DNA from: Siphlonurus alternatus
Taxonomy: Eukaryota > Arthropoda > Insecta > Ephemeroptera > Siphlonuridae
Assembly: GCA_949825025.1 (NCBI GenBank)
Contig: OX463783.1
Location: 13,489,628-13,553,627, forward strand
Length of the DNA: 64,000 nt
Direction: 5' to 3'
Of the stretch, positions 42,232 to 55,171 are shown in pieces. Both the position numbers and the translations under genes were made by a program. The number at the start of each line of letters is the position of its first letter. Within the stretch, counting starts at the first letter, position 1. A model generated the notes under the pieces. That model was not told the origin of the DNA and made no database searches. It saw only the letters and a list, made by a program, of their open reading frames with translations.

Positions 42232-44364
42232 CAGGCACGGACTGGGCCGCAACGGCCCACCGAGCAAAAAGGAACGACGGCCCACAGAGGCGGAGGCTAA
42301 CACTCGAAAGGGGGGTCTGGGGGGCGTAGCCCCCCAGTAGCCCGCCGCAGGCGCGATTTTTTTTAGGATTTCACTAGAATTTTCACTAAATATCACTAAA
42401 TTTTTATCAAATTACACTAAAAACTGAATTAAATTATTTAATGATACTTCATAGAAATCCTATGTACAATTATGTTTTTTAAGGAAAAAAATGAGACTAC
42501 TAAATATTTTTTTAGTTGCAAATACAATTGGTTTTAAAAATATATTTAAAATTATGTGTCATTAAAAAAAATATTTTGGTACCCATTATCATCTACATTC
42601 ATTCATTTATGCAAAAAAAAAAAAAAAAAAAAAAAAAAAACTTTGCGCGTGTCCATCGGACAAAATATAAATCAAGACAAGACTAAAAATACTGTAACAT
42701 GCAATATAAGTATATTAATAATTACTTAATAAAACGAGTATTTAAATTAATAAATTAATTAATAAATTAATTTAAGTATACGAGTTTGAAAATGGAATTT
42801 TCTTAATATATATTACATGTGCATATTTTGAGTACTTGTATGCAAGTTTAAATTTTAGTTAGTTTTTAATTTCCTTCTGCATTAATTAAAATTGAAATGC
42901 CCTTTTTTTAAGAATAAATGTTTATTACATTTTTTTTTTTTTCATTTTGTAGTGAAATTTTATTTTTAATATCGTTTTCATCAAAGTAATCTAACCAAAA
43001 TTCGTTAAAATAATTTAATCTCTTAATCTCTGAAATATTTTTCTGATGCATGTTAATTTCCACTTGATTGTAATGTAATATAATGATATAGCTATTTTTT
43101 AGTATTCCAAATTTAGTGATTTAACTTTATTTGAAAGTACTAAAATTTCCTGGGTCGCATATATATAGTCTGCCCTGGATAAAACTCCCATAGTACTTAG
43201 AAAGACCTGATTTTTCATATAACATTACGAGCGCAGTATACCAGGCATACTGTATATAAATTCCTTGATTTATGTAAGACGTTATTACATGATACATTTT
43301 TCTTATCAATATTTTCTTACAAAAAAAAAAAAAAAGTCTGTATAATACAAACAAATAGCGTGGAAATTTTCTTATACAAAATGAAAAATTGAATGCAGTG
43401 TTCAATAATTTGAAATTTTGTACCGTGTAATTTCAGCTTAAAGTAGAGTTCCTATGAGGTTCCTATCAGTTGAGTTAGTATTTTTTTTAAAATAATTCAA
43501 GTGGTCCTCCATATCAAATCGAAATCCAAAAAATTCTATCTTACATAGGTTTGCCAGAAAAAATTCCAAAGTTACAGCAAACGTGTCGTTTACAAAGACC
43601 CTCGAATATCTTAAAAATAAAATAAAAAAATACACCGTTAGGTGGTATGAAAAATATAACGATTTTCTATCATAAAAAAATATTAATTCTTTGGTTCTAT
43701 GACCAACCAAATTTTTTGGCTCCAATCCATTTTTTCGTACAAAAATAAAGAAAAACTCTTATGGGAATGAACATTGCTAGACTGTTATTTTTTACGGATA
43801 AATGGATTCGAGCGAAAAAAAATAATTGGTTTTTGGTTAAAGCTCGTCTCACAGAACATCGCTATATTTTTTTTCATATCACCTAAGACCTAGGGTTTAT
43901 TTTTTCGAGATATTCGAGTGTCTTGGTTATATAGGTAAGGCCTTAATTAAAATGTTAAGCGACTCGTTTACTCTGACTTTGGATTTATTTTCTGGCAAAC
44001 GTTTATGTGAGATAGATTTTTGTTCGGTTCGATATACGGTGGATCACTTGAACGATTTTTAGAAAATACTAACTCATTTTTTTTCCTGATAGGAGCTCTA
44101 CATTAAGATAAAATGGTCCATTATATAATAATAATTGTTCATTGTATGCATCATGGGTTTAAAATCTCTTTAATTTCGCTAATAGTTGGTTGTTATCATT
44201 TTGTTCTTATTTTCCTTTTTCTCTTTCTCCTTCTCCCTCTTTCTTTTCTCTTTTTTACACTCTTTTTTTCTTTGTGGCCGGCGGCCCACATTTGCTCCGG
44301 CGGCCCACTTTTGTCGCGGCCCACCGACCCACGCTCGGTGGATCGGTAGGCCAGTCCGTGCCTG
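42232..44364. mobile_element. hAT-type non-autonomous element with 8-bp duplication
   Basis: Ends CAGGCACGGACTGGGCC ... GGCCAGTCCGTGCCTG, flanked by the perfect 8-bp duplication GACGCGAC (42224-42231, 44365-44372). 2133 bases, GC-rich ends, AT-rich middle without a transposase frame, and itself carrying a V-type foldback (43438-44106). Open frames near 44179-44403 come from a pyrimidine-rich tract. Confidence 0.92.
43438..44106. repeat. Foldback family V inside the hAT element
   Basis: TTAAAGTAGAGTTCCTATGAG ... CTGATAGGAGCTCTACATTAA, with the same arm order as the NDUFV2 intron 3 element (GAGTTAGTA, GGTCCTCCATATCAAA, ACACCGTTAGGTGGTATGA) but more diverged. Confidence 0.82.
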
Positions 44365-44659
44365 GACGCGACGCGAATAACGCGCACTTGCTGTAACATC
44401 CATTAGCGACCATATTGGGCGATTAAAAGAAAAAGAGCATCGTAATTAATGCGATTACCGGCGAATTCGCCACCGCATAGGATTTCACAGCTTTTACGTC
44501 AAAATCACGTCGCATCGCCGTTGTCGCCATCTGAATCCGCCTTAAGGCACAAAAATCTGCCTCTCAAAAAAATTTCAGAATTTTTGTGAATTTGCTAGGT
44601 TTATATTTTAATCAAAGGGGACTACGTCCAACAGCTGATTCGTATTATCTCTACCTTAA

Positions 44660-45950
44660 GTTTTCGTTGGAACCACTTGGGGGTACTTCAGCTCATGTCG
44701 GTTAAATCTGCAACCAGTGACTGGAGACGTTACAAACACGATGAAAACCAAGTGGAATGTGACGTGTGCATTTTATACCACTGAAATAGTTCCACTTCAG
44801 GGTGATGATGCACCAAGATAAATGCTGCAATTATAAGCCTTATGCAATATATGACATAAGATTTAAAATGGTATGAAAACATCGTAGTGTTTAGAACACA
44901 ATCATTCTTTAGCGATGAAATTATGAATAGAATGTACTTTTATACCATATAATTAATATATTGTGGGACTTATACCTTGCTCTAAAAATGCCCATTTCCT
45001 ATTTTTGTAGCCTCATACAATAACATTAATAAAACTGAGATACTGTATTGATTATATATAGAAACATAAATATATTGACGATTCTTTAGAATCGAAATAT
45101 TGAAAGTGTAATACATATTCAATTAATTTATAAATATTTTCCTGAAACACTATATAATAAAAAGACATAAGTGCTATTCAGTTTAAAATAGACGGTTAAA
45201 AGTAAACAATTTCAATTATATTTTTTGTATTTATTTAAAATTTAGTTAATTACAAATGAAGACCACACATATTATAAACATAATATAAACGCACAATAAA
45301 AATTTAAAAAATGCACAAAAACTTACCAATAAAACATTGTCTGTTTAATGAAACGATTAAAAAATATAGTAACACAGGGGTTCAAAAACTAACAAAAATT
45401 TCAATTTTTTGTAAATAAAATCAAAATTGTAAACACACGCGTATGTATAACAAACATTAATAATAATATATTTAATTATAGTTATTATAATTTAAGAAGA
45501 ATATGCAGTAAGTCTAATTTACAATATAATTATATTGCAGCATTTGTCGATACAGTAAGGGAGAGATATAACACCAAATGTTAAAAAATCCCTCACATGA
45601 AAATTATAAAAAAAATTTAAACGCAGATTTTGGGGCGCCATGTGACGACATAACCCCAAAATCTGCCGCGCTCTTTTTCTTCTTTTTAAACGTCAACCTT
45701 CGAACCGGCTGGAACAAATAAGACACCGGATGGGGAAATTTATTTTGGTCCAATTATTTTCTTTTACATTATTTATAAAATTATAAAAGCTAAAGCAATT
45801 CCTCTCCTTTAATACTATGTGTTTAAAGATTTTAAAGTTAAAAAATATCTGTAATGCAGCGTAAGGATACTACATTTTATAATATTTACATACTTTTTTT
45901 TATCTTATCAGACACATTTAGATCCTGCAATTTAATTTGAAGAATTTGAT
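44660..45950. other. AT-rich spacer, no gene seen
   Basis: No coding exon recognised. A short hairpin at about 45632-45675 pairs GCAGATTTTGGGG with CCCCAAAATCTGC around GCGCCATGTGACG. Confidence 0.5.
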
Positions 45951-45953
45951 ACC

Positions 45954-48303
45954 CTAGTATTTATATTTCACTCTTTTACGAGCCTTCATTTTGTGTACCC
46001 CCTTTTCATGTTGGTAGAGATCCCCATGAGTAAAAAATCTGGACGGACATTTCTTACATTGAAATGCCCTGACGTTAGTGTGTCTCAAATAGTGTTGGGT
46101 CAATGCACTTTTAATTTTAAATGTAGATGGACATTTGTCACATTTAAAGGGACGTTCAGTGCCATGAACAGTTTTCATATGCCGGTTTAAAAGTGATTTA
46201 TGGACTTCTTTACCACATTTTTTCATTTTATTTTGGGTGCTTTATTACCTTTGATATGATTGTTAAGAATATGATGAATCAATGTATTTCGTATTTTTAC
46301 CTTGTAGCTACAATGAGCACATTGCAAAATTTTCCCTGTGTGAAGTGCTCTTATGTGTGTTTTTAAATATTTCTTTGTCTTGTATTGTTTTTTACAAAAA
46401 GTACATTTGAACTGTGTTTCGTAAGTATTATGTAAGCAGTCTTTATGCTCTCGGAGGTCCCCAGCACCTTTGAATGTTTTGGGGCATTGGTCACATTTGT
46501 ACTTACGTAGACCACCAAGATGGTGTCTTTCTATGTGCTCCGTTAAGTTTGGCTTACTATTAAAATTTTTGTCACATTGCCCGCATGAAAATTTACGGCC
46601 AAGGTGCCAATACTTGTGTGCACTGAGAGAACTTTTTCTCGTGAATGTTTTAGAGCAAATTTCACACTTAAATCTTTGTTCTTTTGTGTGTTTTGGTAAA
46701 TGTTCAGCTAAAATGTTTCTCTCCTTAAACAATTTGTCACAATATGGGCATTTGTGAGGTCCAGGGTCATAAGTACCATTTAATTGTCCACGTATATATT
46801 TTTTGAATACAGGATTTGGAATTTTATGACCACTTATCATATGACGTTTTAAACATGACTTAAACTGAATTTTTCTTTCACACAATTCACATGGATATTT
46901 TATACCTAAATGAACATACTGATGAACACTTAAATATTGTTTAGTCTTAAAAGATTTGGGACATAATTGACATTGAAATGGAAGCTGTTTTATCTCCTTT
47001 ATAGGTTTTCCATGTAACCTTATTATTTGAGTTTTTAAGGGTAAGGTAACGCCACCAATGTTAAAAAAAATCCCTTTCACAAAAATTCTGAAAAAAATTT
47101 AAAATGTTCTCCTCTACACCCCCTATCAGTAGCTAAAATATCAGGTATACAAATACGATCTAGTTTTTGAGTTATGAATTTTTAAAGTTGACCAATTTAA
47201 CATGGGAGTTTCATTTCTCCATGTTAAAGTAGTCAACTTTAAAATTTTATAACTCAAAAACTAGATCGTATTTGTATACCTGATATTTTAGGTACTGATA
47301 GGGGGTATAGAGGAGAACATTTTAAATTTTTTTCAGAATTTTTGTGAGAGGGATTTTTTTTAACATTGGTGGCGTTACCTTACCCTTAAAGTATTTTTAA
47401 ATAAAAACTTTTTATTACATTTGGTACATGGAAAACATATTCCTGAACATTTCATTTTATGTTCAGCAAAATCTGCTTTAAAACCAAAAGTTTCTGAACA
47501 AATATTACACTGATAAGTTTTTTTACTTATGCGTATTTTAGGAATATTTATTTCATGACATATATGATTTTTTAAATTCTCTGAATTAATAAAATTAGCT
47601 TGACATTTCATACATTTAAAATCATGTACATTATTAAAATGCGATATTAAATTTGATTTTCTTAAATATTCTTTAGAACATTTAGTACACTTAAAAACAC
47701 CTTGAGAATTGTGCTTGTATTTCTTATGTTTTACCAATGCTTTTGCAGACAATAATACTTTCTTACATATATCACATGGATATTTATTTATTGGATTAAC
47801 ATGCATTGATAATATGTGAATTCTTAAACTACGTTTAATTTTTGTTGTATAATTACAATCGGCACATTTGAATTTCTTATCACAATGTACAGTAATCATA
47901 TGATTATATAGATAATGATAAACTTTAAATTTACTGGGACAAATCTTACAATAAAATAATTCCTTAGATTTTGAATGTTGACAATTCATATGTACACTTT
48001 TATCAAAATTAGTTTTAAATGTTTTAATACAATAATTACATTTATAATTACGTAAGCCTCGAAGATGGTGTCTCTCAATATGTTCCCTTAATAATGTTTT
48101 ACCTGAAAACTTTTTATCCGTACAATGTCCACATGAAAATTTGGGAGTGCTTACATATTTTTTATTCTTTAAAGTTTTAGAACTAATATTGGGTGTTTCT
48201 TGAGTTTCAGTATTATTGTTTGTATTTGTATGTTGTGCTGGAGTTGATGATGATTTTACCTTTGGTGTGATTTTTATATGTCTGTTGTCTCGTGTAAAAT
48301 CAC
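45954..48303 (-). pseudogene. ZF-G/H: zinc-finger terminal exon split by a TTAA MITE
   Basis: The 5' half begins at acceptor TTTTATAG (first base 48303, phase 1), has a Ser/Thr/Asn-rich linker and eight fingers plus half a ninth, ending ...CNKKFLFKNTL at the element. The 3' half resumes at 47034 with KTQIIRLHGK and continues CQLCPKSFKTKQYLSVH through several fingers. Dropping the element and one TTAA joins the halves in frame, so this was one exon. Near 46223-46230 a one-base loss shifts the frame where the first Cys of CEKCGKEVHKSLLNRH is expected; two further fingers follow in the shifted frame to 45954. About 20 fingers in all, with order different from D-F (it opens with the CGHC...LREHIERHH type). 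Probably non-functional; the 5' half alone could still give a truncated protein of about 300 aa. Confidence 0.85.
47039..47385. repeat. TTAA-flanked foldback MITE inside a zinc-finger exon
   Basis: GGGTAAGGTAACGCCACCAAT ... ATTGGTGGCGTTACCTTACCC, 347 bases, TTAA at 47035-47038 and 47386-47389, arms highly similar to each other. It brings an in-frame stop (GTA AGG TAA) to the ZF exon. Confidence 0.95.
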
Positions 48304-48365
48304 CTATAAAAAACAATTTGCATGTTAGATTATGTTGAGTATTTTTGTACTGTAATGAAAACAAT

Positions 48366-48680
48366 GGAGTAACGACCTTTTTTTTTTTTATTGCAGAAAT
48401 GGATAGAGGGTGAAAAGTTATGTTACCCTGAGTTTTTTCAGATTTTTTAGAGCTCGGAAAGTATTTTTAAAAAATTATTGAAAGTCCTTTTTGTGACGTC
48501 ACGCGGCAGCAAGTCCTATATTTTTCTTAAGAAGCGGCGTCTCGTGACGTCACAAAAAGAACTTTCAATAATTTTTTAAAAATAGTTCCCGGGCTCTAAA
48601 AAATCTGAAAAAAATCAGGGTAGCACAACTTTGCACCCTCTATCCATTTCTGCAATAAAAAAAATTGAGGTCGATACTCC
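48366..48680. repeat. Foldback family M1 just upstream of ZF-G/H acceptor
   Basis: GGAGTAACGACC ... GAGGTCGATACTCC, complete arms and two TGACGTCA sites (near 48495 and 48545). It lies about 60 bases upstream of the acceptor, inside the presumed intron. Confidence 0.9.
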
Positions 48681-48683
48681 ATT

Positions 48684-50900
48684 AACAAAGCTTTATTGTT
48701 GATTGTATTTTGTGATAATCAACACTATGCATGCATGTAATACACACTCTTAAGATGCAATCATAAAGCAGCATGCATAATAGGTACTGCAATGAATGTT
48801 TTAATTATTTGTAAACAAAAATGACACTGAAAAAAAAGAAGCTATGTTAGAAAAAAACGACATGCAAGAGAAAAAAGTACAGTTGTTGCCACGGAAAATT
48901 GTCCTTATTGTCTTGTTAATCACCATTCTCCGTAACTTCCGTAAGTACAACACAATACATTATAGTGATTAACTTATATAGCTCAAGGATTTTGTATATA
49001 TCCTTGATATAGCTGCAAATAAGAATTTTCCACGGCGACAAGTTAACAATTAGATAAATTAGACACCTTGAGGTTAGGCAATTTGTTCAACATAAACAAA
49101 ACTTAATTAACACAATCTCTCTGGTTCTTCGGAGAACAATATATATATAGGTACTTAATAATTTGCAATTTGTCTTGCAGCATTAAATTTTTGACTATTT
49201 TATACTATAGAATATAATAGAATATATTTATTTGAAATAGAAAATAAAATATACAAATTATATATAAATTTATAAAATATGGTAACAATGAAACTTACGT
49301 TAGAGTAAAGCTTGACCAAGAATTACCTATTTCAATACTATTTATTAATTAATTAGTAAATTAATTAATTAATTTGTTTGTTTGTTAGTTTCATTACGAT
49401 AATTAAGTTAAGCTTAAATTGACGTGATTTTTTTTTTTTCAATTTTATAAAAATTAAATAAATATACCACGTAATATTGTACAGTACATCCATCCAATAT
49501 TTTATGATGACACGTTCATTAGTTCTCTAGTAAAATCAATGATAAAACTTTGTTTAATAATTTGCAAAAACAAAACTACATTAAATCAAAGTAATATAAA
49601 ACAGCAGAATATATTCTAAATTATTAAAAAAAAGTATCAGATTTCTCACGTTATTTTTCTAATGCGTACAAAAACGAAAATATAATTCATATACAGAAGA
49701 AATAAAAGGGTTGCTTAAAATTCTCTAAATGCATCACAATAATTAATTTTAATGAAATAAATAAATATTATTTACATGCAATGCAAATTATGCAGTGTTG
49801 CAAATACTTTCAGTAATCACAATAAGATTACAAGCATAATATATCATAAATATTTACCTAACACATTAAATTAAAGGATATTAATAATAAATTATTTAAA
49901 AATACCGATAGTTATAATGTATTATTTCTTTTATTACAGAACAATTACAATGTGTTTAAATCTATTTTAGTCGAACAGAACTGTACTGTACACAAGATAG
50001 TCATGATTCGAAGAAAAGACATTTATCAATTATTGTTTTTTCCATGAATAACTTTTAATTTGAAAATACATAATCATTTAATTTTGAAACTAATTTAGGC
50101 TGAAAGTTTCATTAAAAAAAATAAATATATTATATGAGTGCGACTTATTATTAATATCTCTTCCTATATAGGTCCAGACACATTTTTTAATTTAAATACA
50201 AAAAAATTAACCTAATCTCCAAAGACAGCAACAACTTACAGCTCACTAAAATTTTATAGTTCAACACCTTTAATAATTTTAGTAGTTAAAAAAAATATAC
50301 AACTTCAAGAACACGTCGTCATGTTCTTTAATTAAATTTATAAAAAGAGCACACAAAATTTTAGGACTTATAAATAAAACCATTTCATATATAATTACCG
50401 AGTATTATAATAATTATAAAAAAAAAATACAGTCTTCATATATATATACACGTTATGCACATTACTATAAGATTATTAATCATAATTTTATGTGTGAATA
50501 CACATAATTAATTAAAAAAGTTACAAATGAAATATTTTTAATATTTATATTGTGTATAATAAACAAATATGTACTAAATATGTTAAGTACTAAGGAAACG
50601 GTATTAAAATATTATATACAGTACATTACTATATAACAGGAGTAGGAGCTACGGAGTGAATGATCTTCTTCCCGTTTCCAATTTTTTTAAATATATTAAC
50701 AATATACAATATTAGCATATTGTGAGAAACAATGTGCTAATATTAAATACATAATTGAATTTCCAAAGTTTGATTAACATTTTTTTTTTCGCCATGAACA
50801 TTGTGTAATAACGAGCTATCTAGCTGTTATTTCAGGCGAGCGCAAAAATAAGCTATATTTTATTACTATTTACAGCTCGTATATAATTGCATTCACCTGA
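48684..50900. other. AT-rich spacer, no gene seen
   Basis: A weak foldback at about 48880-49045 (ACGGAAAATTGTCCTTATT / AATAAGAATTTTCCACGGCGAC). Otherwise nothing recognisable and no GC-richer exon-like stretch. Confidence 0.5.
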
Positions 50901-50905
50901 TAGAA

Positions 50906-51225
50906 TAATGGACAATTTGCATGACATTTTTTTATTGCAGAAATGGATAGAGGGTACTAAATTATGCTACTCTGAATTTTTCCAGATTTTTTTGAAAGCG
51001 GGAACTATTTTTAAAAAATTATTGAAAGTCAGTCTTATGACGTCACGGGTGTTTAGCGCCTATTCTTTTCTTAAGGACAGACTCATCGTGACGTCATAAA
51101 ATCGACTTTCAATAATTTTTTAAAAATAGTTCCCGGTCTTTAAACTCTGAAAAAATTCAGAGTAGCATAACTTTGCACCCTCTATCTATTTCTGCAATAA
51201 AAAAATGTCATGCAAATTGTCCATT
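50906..51225. repeat. Foldback family M1 nested in another foldback
   Basis: TAATGGACAATTTGCATGACA ... TGTCATGCAAATTGTCCATTA, with M1 interior (GCAGAAATGGATAGAGG...), two TGACGTCA sites (near 51037 and 51089) and outer arms related to 21711-21916 (GAGCTATCTAGCTG ... CGGTTCCTTATTGTGGACGAG type). Confidence 0.82.
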
Positions 51226-51453
51226 ATATTTATTCGATCACTGATATAGCAGATGGTTCCTTATTGTGGACGAGGAACGATACATTCCCATAACTGATCC
51301 ATGACGCACACATAAGTACAATATATATTATAAATGAAAAATTATATCATAGTACTAATATACATAAAAAAATATATTATAATATCTATCGATAGTAATT
51401 GATAACTTTTCTACAAGATGAATATAGGAATATTTATGTAAATCTATTATAAA

Positions 51454-51459
51454 TTTATT
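51454..51459 (-). terminator. Candidate ZF-I poly(A) signal
   Basis: AATAAA on the minus strand about 200 bases after the ZF-I stop; the equivalent position after ZF-J (54712-54717) also has AATAAA in a conserved context (CACAATAAA). Confidence 0.5.
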
Positions 51460-51654
51460 GTGACTTGTCTTCTAGGAAGATTAATAATTTAATTTGATTT
51501 ATTAGAAAAGTAATAATGTTTTTAATTTTTTTCAAATTTGAAGTTTACCAAAATTAATGCAACTACTGTTCTAATTAAAAACGGCTACATCTCCGTCTAC
51601 AAGATAATAGAAGATTAATGATTTTTAAATTTTAATGAAGTTTAATAAAGTTTT

Positions 51655-53474
51655 CTATATTATTTCTCTTGAACTAAAATGCTTTGTAATAATATGTGTC
51701 TGTAAACGGATTTTATCTGTAGTTTTGTATTTACAAAAATCACAATGAACAAACACTTCAAGATGAATTTTACTTAGATGACCGTGTAAAAGTTTTTTTG
51801 TTTTCCTCCATATACCACAAATTTTACACTGCACCTTTATTGGATTATGAATATCATTGTTATGAATTCTTAATGAGTGCGCACTTGTAAATTTACTTGG
51901 ACATTTATCACATGAAAATGAAAGAGGGCGAACTCTATGATTTATATTAATATGACGTTTTAAAAAATACATGGAACTGAACTTCTTATCGCACTGCCCA
52001 CAAGAAAATTTTGGATCTTTATGGACCAAATTAACATGACCTGAGTAACCATGTTTCCACTTGAAGGATTTATTGCATATCTTGCAGTGATATGGTCGTT
52101 CATTGGAATGGCTTACCAAGTGAGATATCAAAGGATGGCGGTCTGTAAAACTCAGGGAACAGTGTGCACAGTCAAATGTGGGTTTGGGCTTAATTTTAGC
52201 TGCTTCAGCCAGCTCACTGGGTAATATTATTGGAGGCTTTAGTTTGTGTACATCTTTTAAGTGACGTTTTAAATTTGTTTTTTCTGTAAAAGTGCTGCTA
52301 CATAAATGACATTTATGCCTTTGACGTTCTCCGTGAGTTCTTTTGTGTATTTTGAGACTTGTTGTGTATGAAAAAGTTTTAGAGCATATTTTACACTTAA
52401 ATGGGCGTTCTTTCGTGTGAACCTTCAAATGGTCATTTAGATGGCCATTGCTGTTAAATTTCATTGTACAATAGGTACAGTGGAATTTATATGACCAATA
52501 CTTTTCATTGTTCATTGTAATTAATGGTTGTGATTTCTTTGGGTTACTGTGTGTTTTCAGATGGCGGGACAAATACATCTTTGCTTTAAAAGACTTAGGA
52601 CAAATTTTACAATGGAATGGACGATCGTCCATGTGAATACTTATATGTTTTTTAAGTACACAAAGAAATTTGAATTTCTTGTCACAGTAATTACATTGCA
52701 CCGGACCACATTTTTTAGGGATTAAATGATCTGGCATGGTTTTTAATTTGTGAGTCAATCTTAAATGGGTTCTTAAAATGTATTTTTCGAAGAAAGACTT
52801 ATCACATAGATGACATTTAAAACTCTCCCTCTCACCATGAATTTTAACATGATGTCTAAGAGTTGATTCAATCGGAAAAGCTTGAGGACAAAATTGACAT
52901 TTAAAAGGACGCTCTTTTGTGTGCTCTACTTTGATGTGATATTTGAGATAGTCACTTCTTTTGAATCTCTTGGAACATAATGTGCATGCATGTTTTAACA
53001 GTAAATATCTTTCATCATCCATTGGGATTGTTTTTCTCCTGGTTTTATGATCATGCTGGTCATAAGCATTTTTTGTCTTAAAACGTCCATCACATACAGT
53101 GCAGTGATAAGGCTTGGCAGTAGAATGAACTTTTAAATGTTTTACAATACTATCTCGAATTTTGAAAGTTTTAGAACAGTGTGCACATTCATAGATTTTT
53201 CTGACACTTTTACTAGAAAAGTCAACATCATGTACAGTAAGTAAATGAACTCTCAAATAATTTTTCGACCCCAATGTTTTGTTACAAATGGTGCATTTAA
53301 CTTGGGGGTTCTTTTTAATCTGCATAATTGGAATTTGGTCCTCCTCAGCAGCTACATGGTTAATATTTTTTGAAATTTTGTCAATAATTTTCTTAATTTT
53401 GTCCTTATTTCTCTTAGGTCTTAACTCCCTTGGTGAAAAGACTGATGACTCTTGTGAGCAGCTAGGAACAAAAC
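51655..53474 (-). CDS. ZF-I: C2H2 zinc-finger terminal exon, 17 fingers
   Basis: Single intact exon from acceptor TTCCTCCAG (first base 53474) to the stop at 51655: two phase-1 bases plus 605 codons. A Lys-rich linker (RPKRNKDKIKKIIDKI) precedes 17 finger units, from CTICNKTLGSKNYLRVH to CDFCKYKTTDKIRLQTH. Unit 3 (CTVCDGRFKTKNAYDQHDHKTR) lacks the last His and unit 16 lacks the usual Phe. Conserved spacers between units 6-7 (PDHLIPKKCGPVQ) and 11-12 (KPPIILPSELAEAAKIKPKP) divide the array into blocks. It is the intact member of the I/J/K/L subfamily. Presumed nuclear DNA-binding regulator; targets unknown. No usable ATG precedes the fingers except Met about 10 residues before unit 1. Confidence 0.92.
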
Positions 53475-53479
53475 CTGGA

Positions 53480-54456
53480 GGAACAAATACAAAATAACAT
53501 AATTACATTTAAATAAAGTTATATAGGCTACATAATATTAATTTTAATATTTTTCTATTTATTTTTTGTGCAAATCAAGCTTTAAAGTCATTAACAATTT
53601 TCTGTTTAGCTAAATAAAATGTTAATAATTTTTTAAAGGTATATGGAGTGTATGGACCAAAGTGAAGTTTGCAACCGTATAAGATAATCTTACTGTTAGT
53701 ACTATATTCCTTGTAATAAGACATGCGACAGTGTTTAACAGTAAAATAATAATAACCGTAAAATACCAATTTAAACTAAATACCATGCTTGCTACAAACT
53801 GAATGCTGGACTCTGTCATTTGTTTTTTAGTATATTGATTATTTTTATTAATTTAAAATTTGTCATGAAAGTTTGACTACACATTATTATTATTATTATT
53901 TTTTTTTTAGTGTCCCATAAGAGCGTTGCAGCAGTAGTAAATTAATAATATATTTATTCATAGTGTCACCCGGCCTATATAGCAGTTTAATCAAATTTGA
54001 AGTTTCCTAACTAATATGAATAAATGATTATAATTTTATTATGATAACTGAAAAAGTAGTAAAATATATATAAAAAAAATATCAAACAAAAGAGTATTCA
54101 AAATCAATAAAAGAAAAATACTTTACTTTTTCAACAGGCAATTTGCTATTTTGCTGCTCAACAGGTTGCCTAGTAACACGATGCAATGAAGTAGCGACGA
54201 GGTACACACAGTACACTTTGGGACATAAAATCCATTTAAAAAATTAGTAGGTATGTATAATTATGCCTATACATTATTGCACCTACTACTACCAAGGCAA
54301 AAATATTTACAGCTAGCTCGTATATGTATTAATCAATGCTTTTGTAGATGTTTTGAAACAATATGAGTGTGTAAATTTTGTTTGAAAGAGATTACTGATC
54401 CATGACACACATAATGTACAATATATAATATAATAAAATATTATATTACAGTACTA

Positions 54457-54500
<44 letters not shown>

Positions 54501-54925
54501 AAACAATATATATCTATCAATTGGCATTGATACCTTTTTTGCAAATATTTATGTGATATTGTAAAATCAATTAATTAATATGTAACCAACTATTATGAAT
54601 TTAAATAGCGAAAGCTAAAATAAAGATTATTTCATTTCATTTCATTTCATTTCATTTCATTTTGCAAGATGAAATTATAAATATTGAATATGTACATATA
54701 TCTATTGTAATTTTATTGTGACTTTTCTTCTAGGAAGATTAATAATTTGATTTATAACAAAAGTAATTATGTTTTTAACTTTTTCAACTGTTTAGTTTAC
54801 TAAAATCAATACAACTACTATTTTAATTACAAGTCACTACATCTCCGTCTACAAGATAATAGAAGATTAATGATTCTTAAATTTTAATTAAGTTCAATAA
54901 AATTTTCTATAAAATTTCTCTTGAA
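53480..54925. other. Spacer between ZF-I and ZF-J
   Basis: Part of the tandem unit: blocks such as TATAGCAGTTTAAT and AAGAGCGTTGCAGCAGTAG recur in the J-K spacer (57830-57900). It holds a (TA)n tract (54459-54495) and the TTTCA repeat. No gene seen. Confidence 0.55.
54630..54663. repeat. (TTTCA)n pentanucleotide repeat
   Basis: About seven TTTCA units directly after AAATAAAGATTA. That arrangement is typical of LINE 3' tails, so this may be the end of a lost retrotransposon. Confidence 0.7.
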
Positions 54926-55171
54926 TTAAAATGCTTGATAATAATATGTGTCTGTAAACGAATTTTATCTGTGGTTTTGTATTTACAAAAATCACAATGA
55001 ACAACTACTTCAGGATGAACAATTCTTAAGTGACTGTGTAAAAGGGTTTCTGTTTTCCTCCATATTCCACAAATTTTACACTGCACCTTTATTGGATTAT
55101 GAACATTATTATTATGAATTCTTAATGAGTGCGCACTTGTAAATTTACTTGGACACTTATCACAAAAAATT

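Larger units (their letters stand above)
42193..44542. mobile_element. PIF/Harbinger-like element with TAA duplication
   Basis: Ends AGGTGGATTCACATGGCGA ... TCGCCATCTGAATCCGCCT, near-perfect terminal inverted repeats, flanked by TAA (42190-42192 and 44543-44545). A 3-bp TWA target fits the PIF/Harbinger superfamily. Only about 220 bases are its own sequence; the rest is a nested hAT element. Confidence 0.8.
41938..44655. mobile_element. TTAA-flanked foldback MITE, split by nested insertions
   Basis: Left piece 41938-42192 (GGTAGAAATAATACGAATCAG...) and right piece 44546-44655 (...CTGATTCGTATTATCTCTACC), with TTAA at 41934-41937 and 44656-44659. Together they form an element like 25723-26112. 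The insertion point corresponds to TATGGCTTTTAGGCAC in that copy. Confidence 0.9.

Noticed and set aside
44179..44403. Cluster of overlapping ORFs on both strands
   Set aside because: They arise from a pyrimidine tract and the GC-rich end of a hAT element.
45954..47080. Treating the two ORFs as two independent zinc-finger genes
   Set aside because: They are continuous fingers of one array in adjacent frames, separated by a one-base loss; the upper one also starts inside the MITE.
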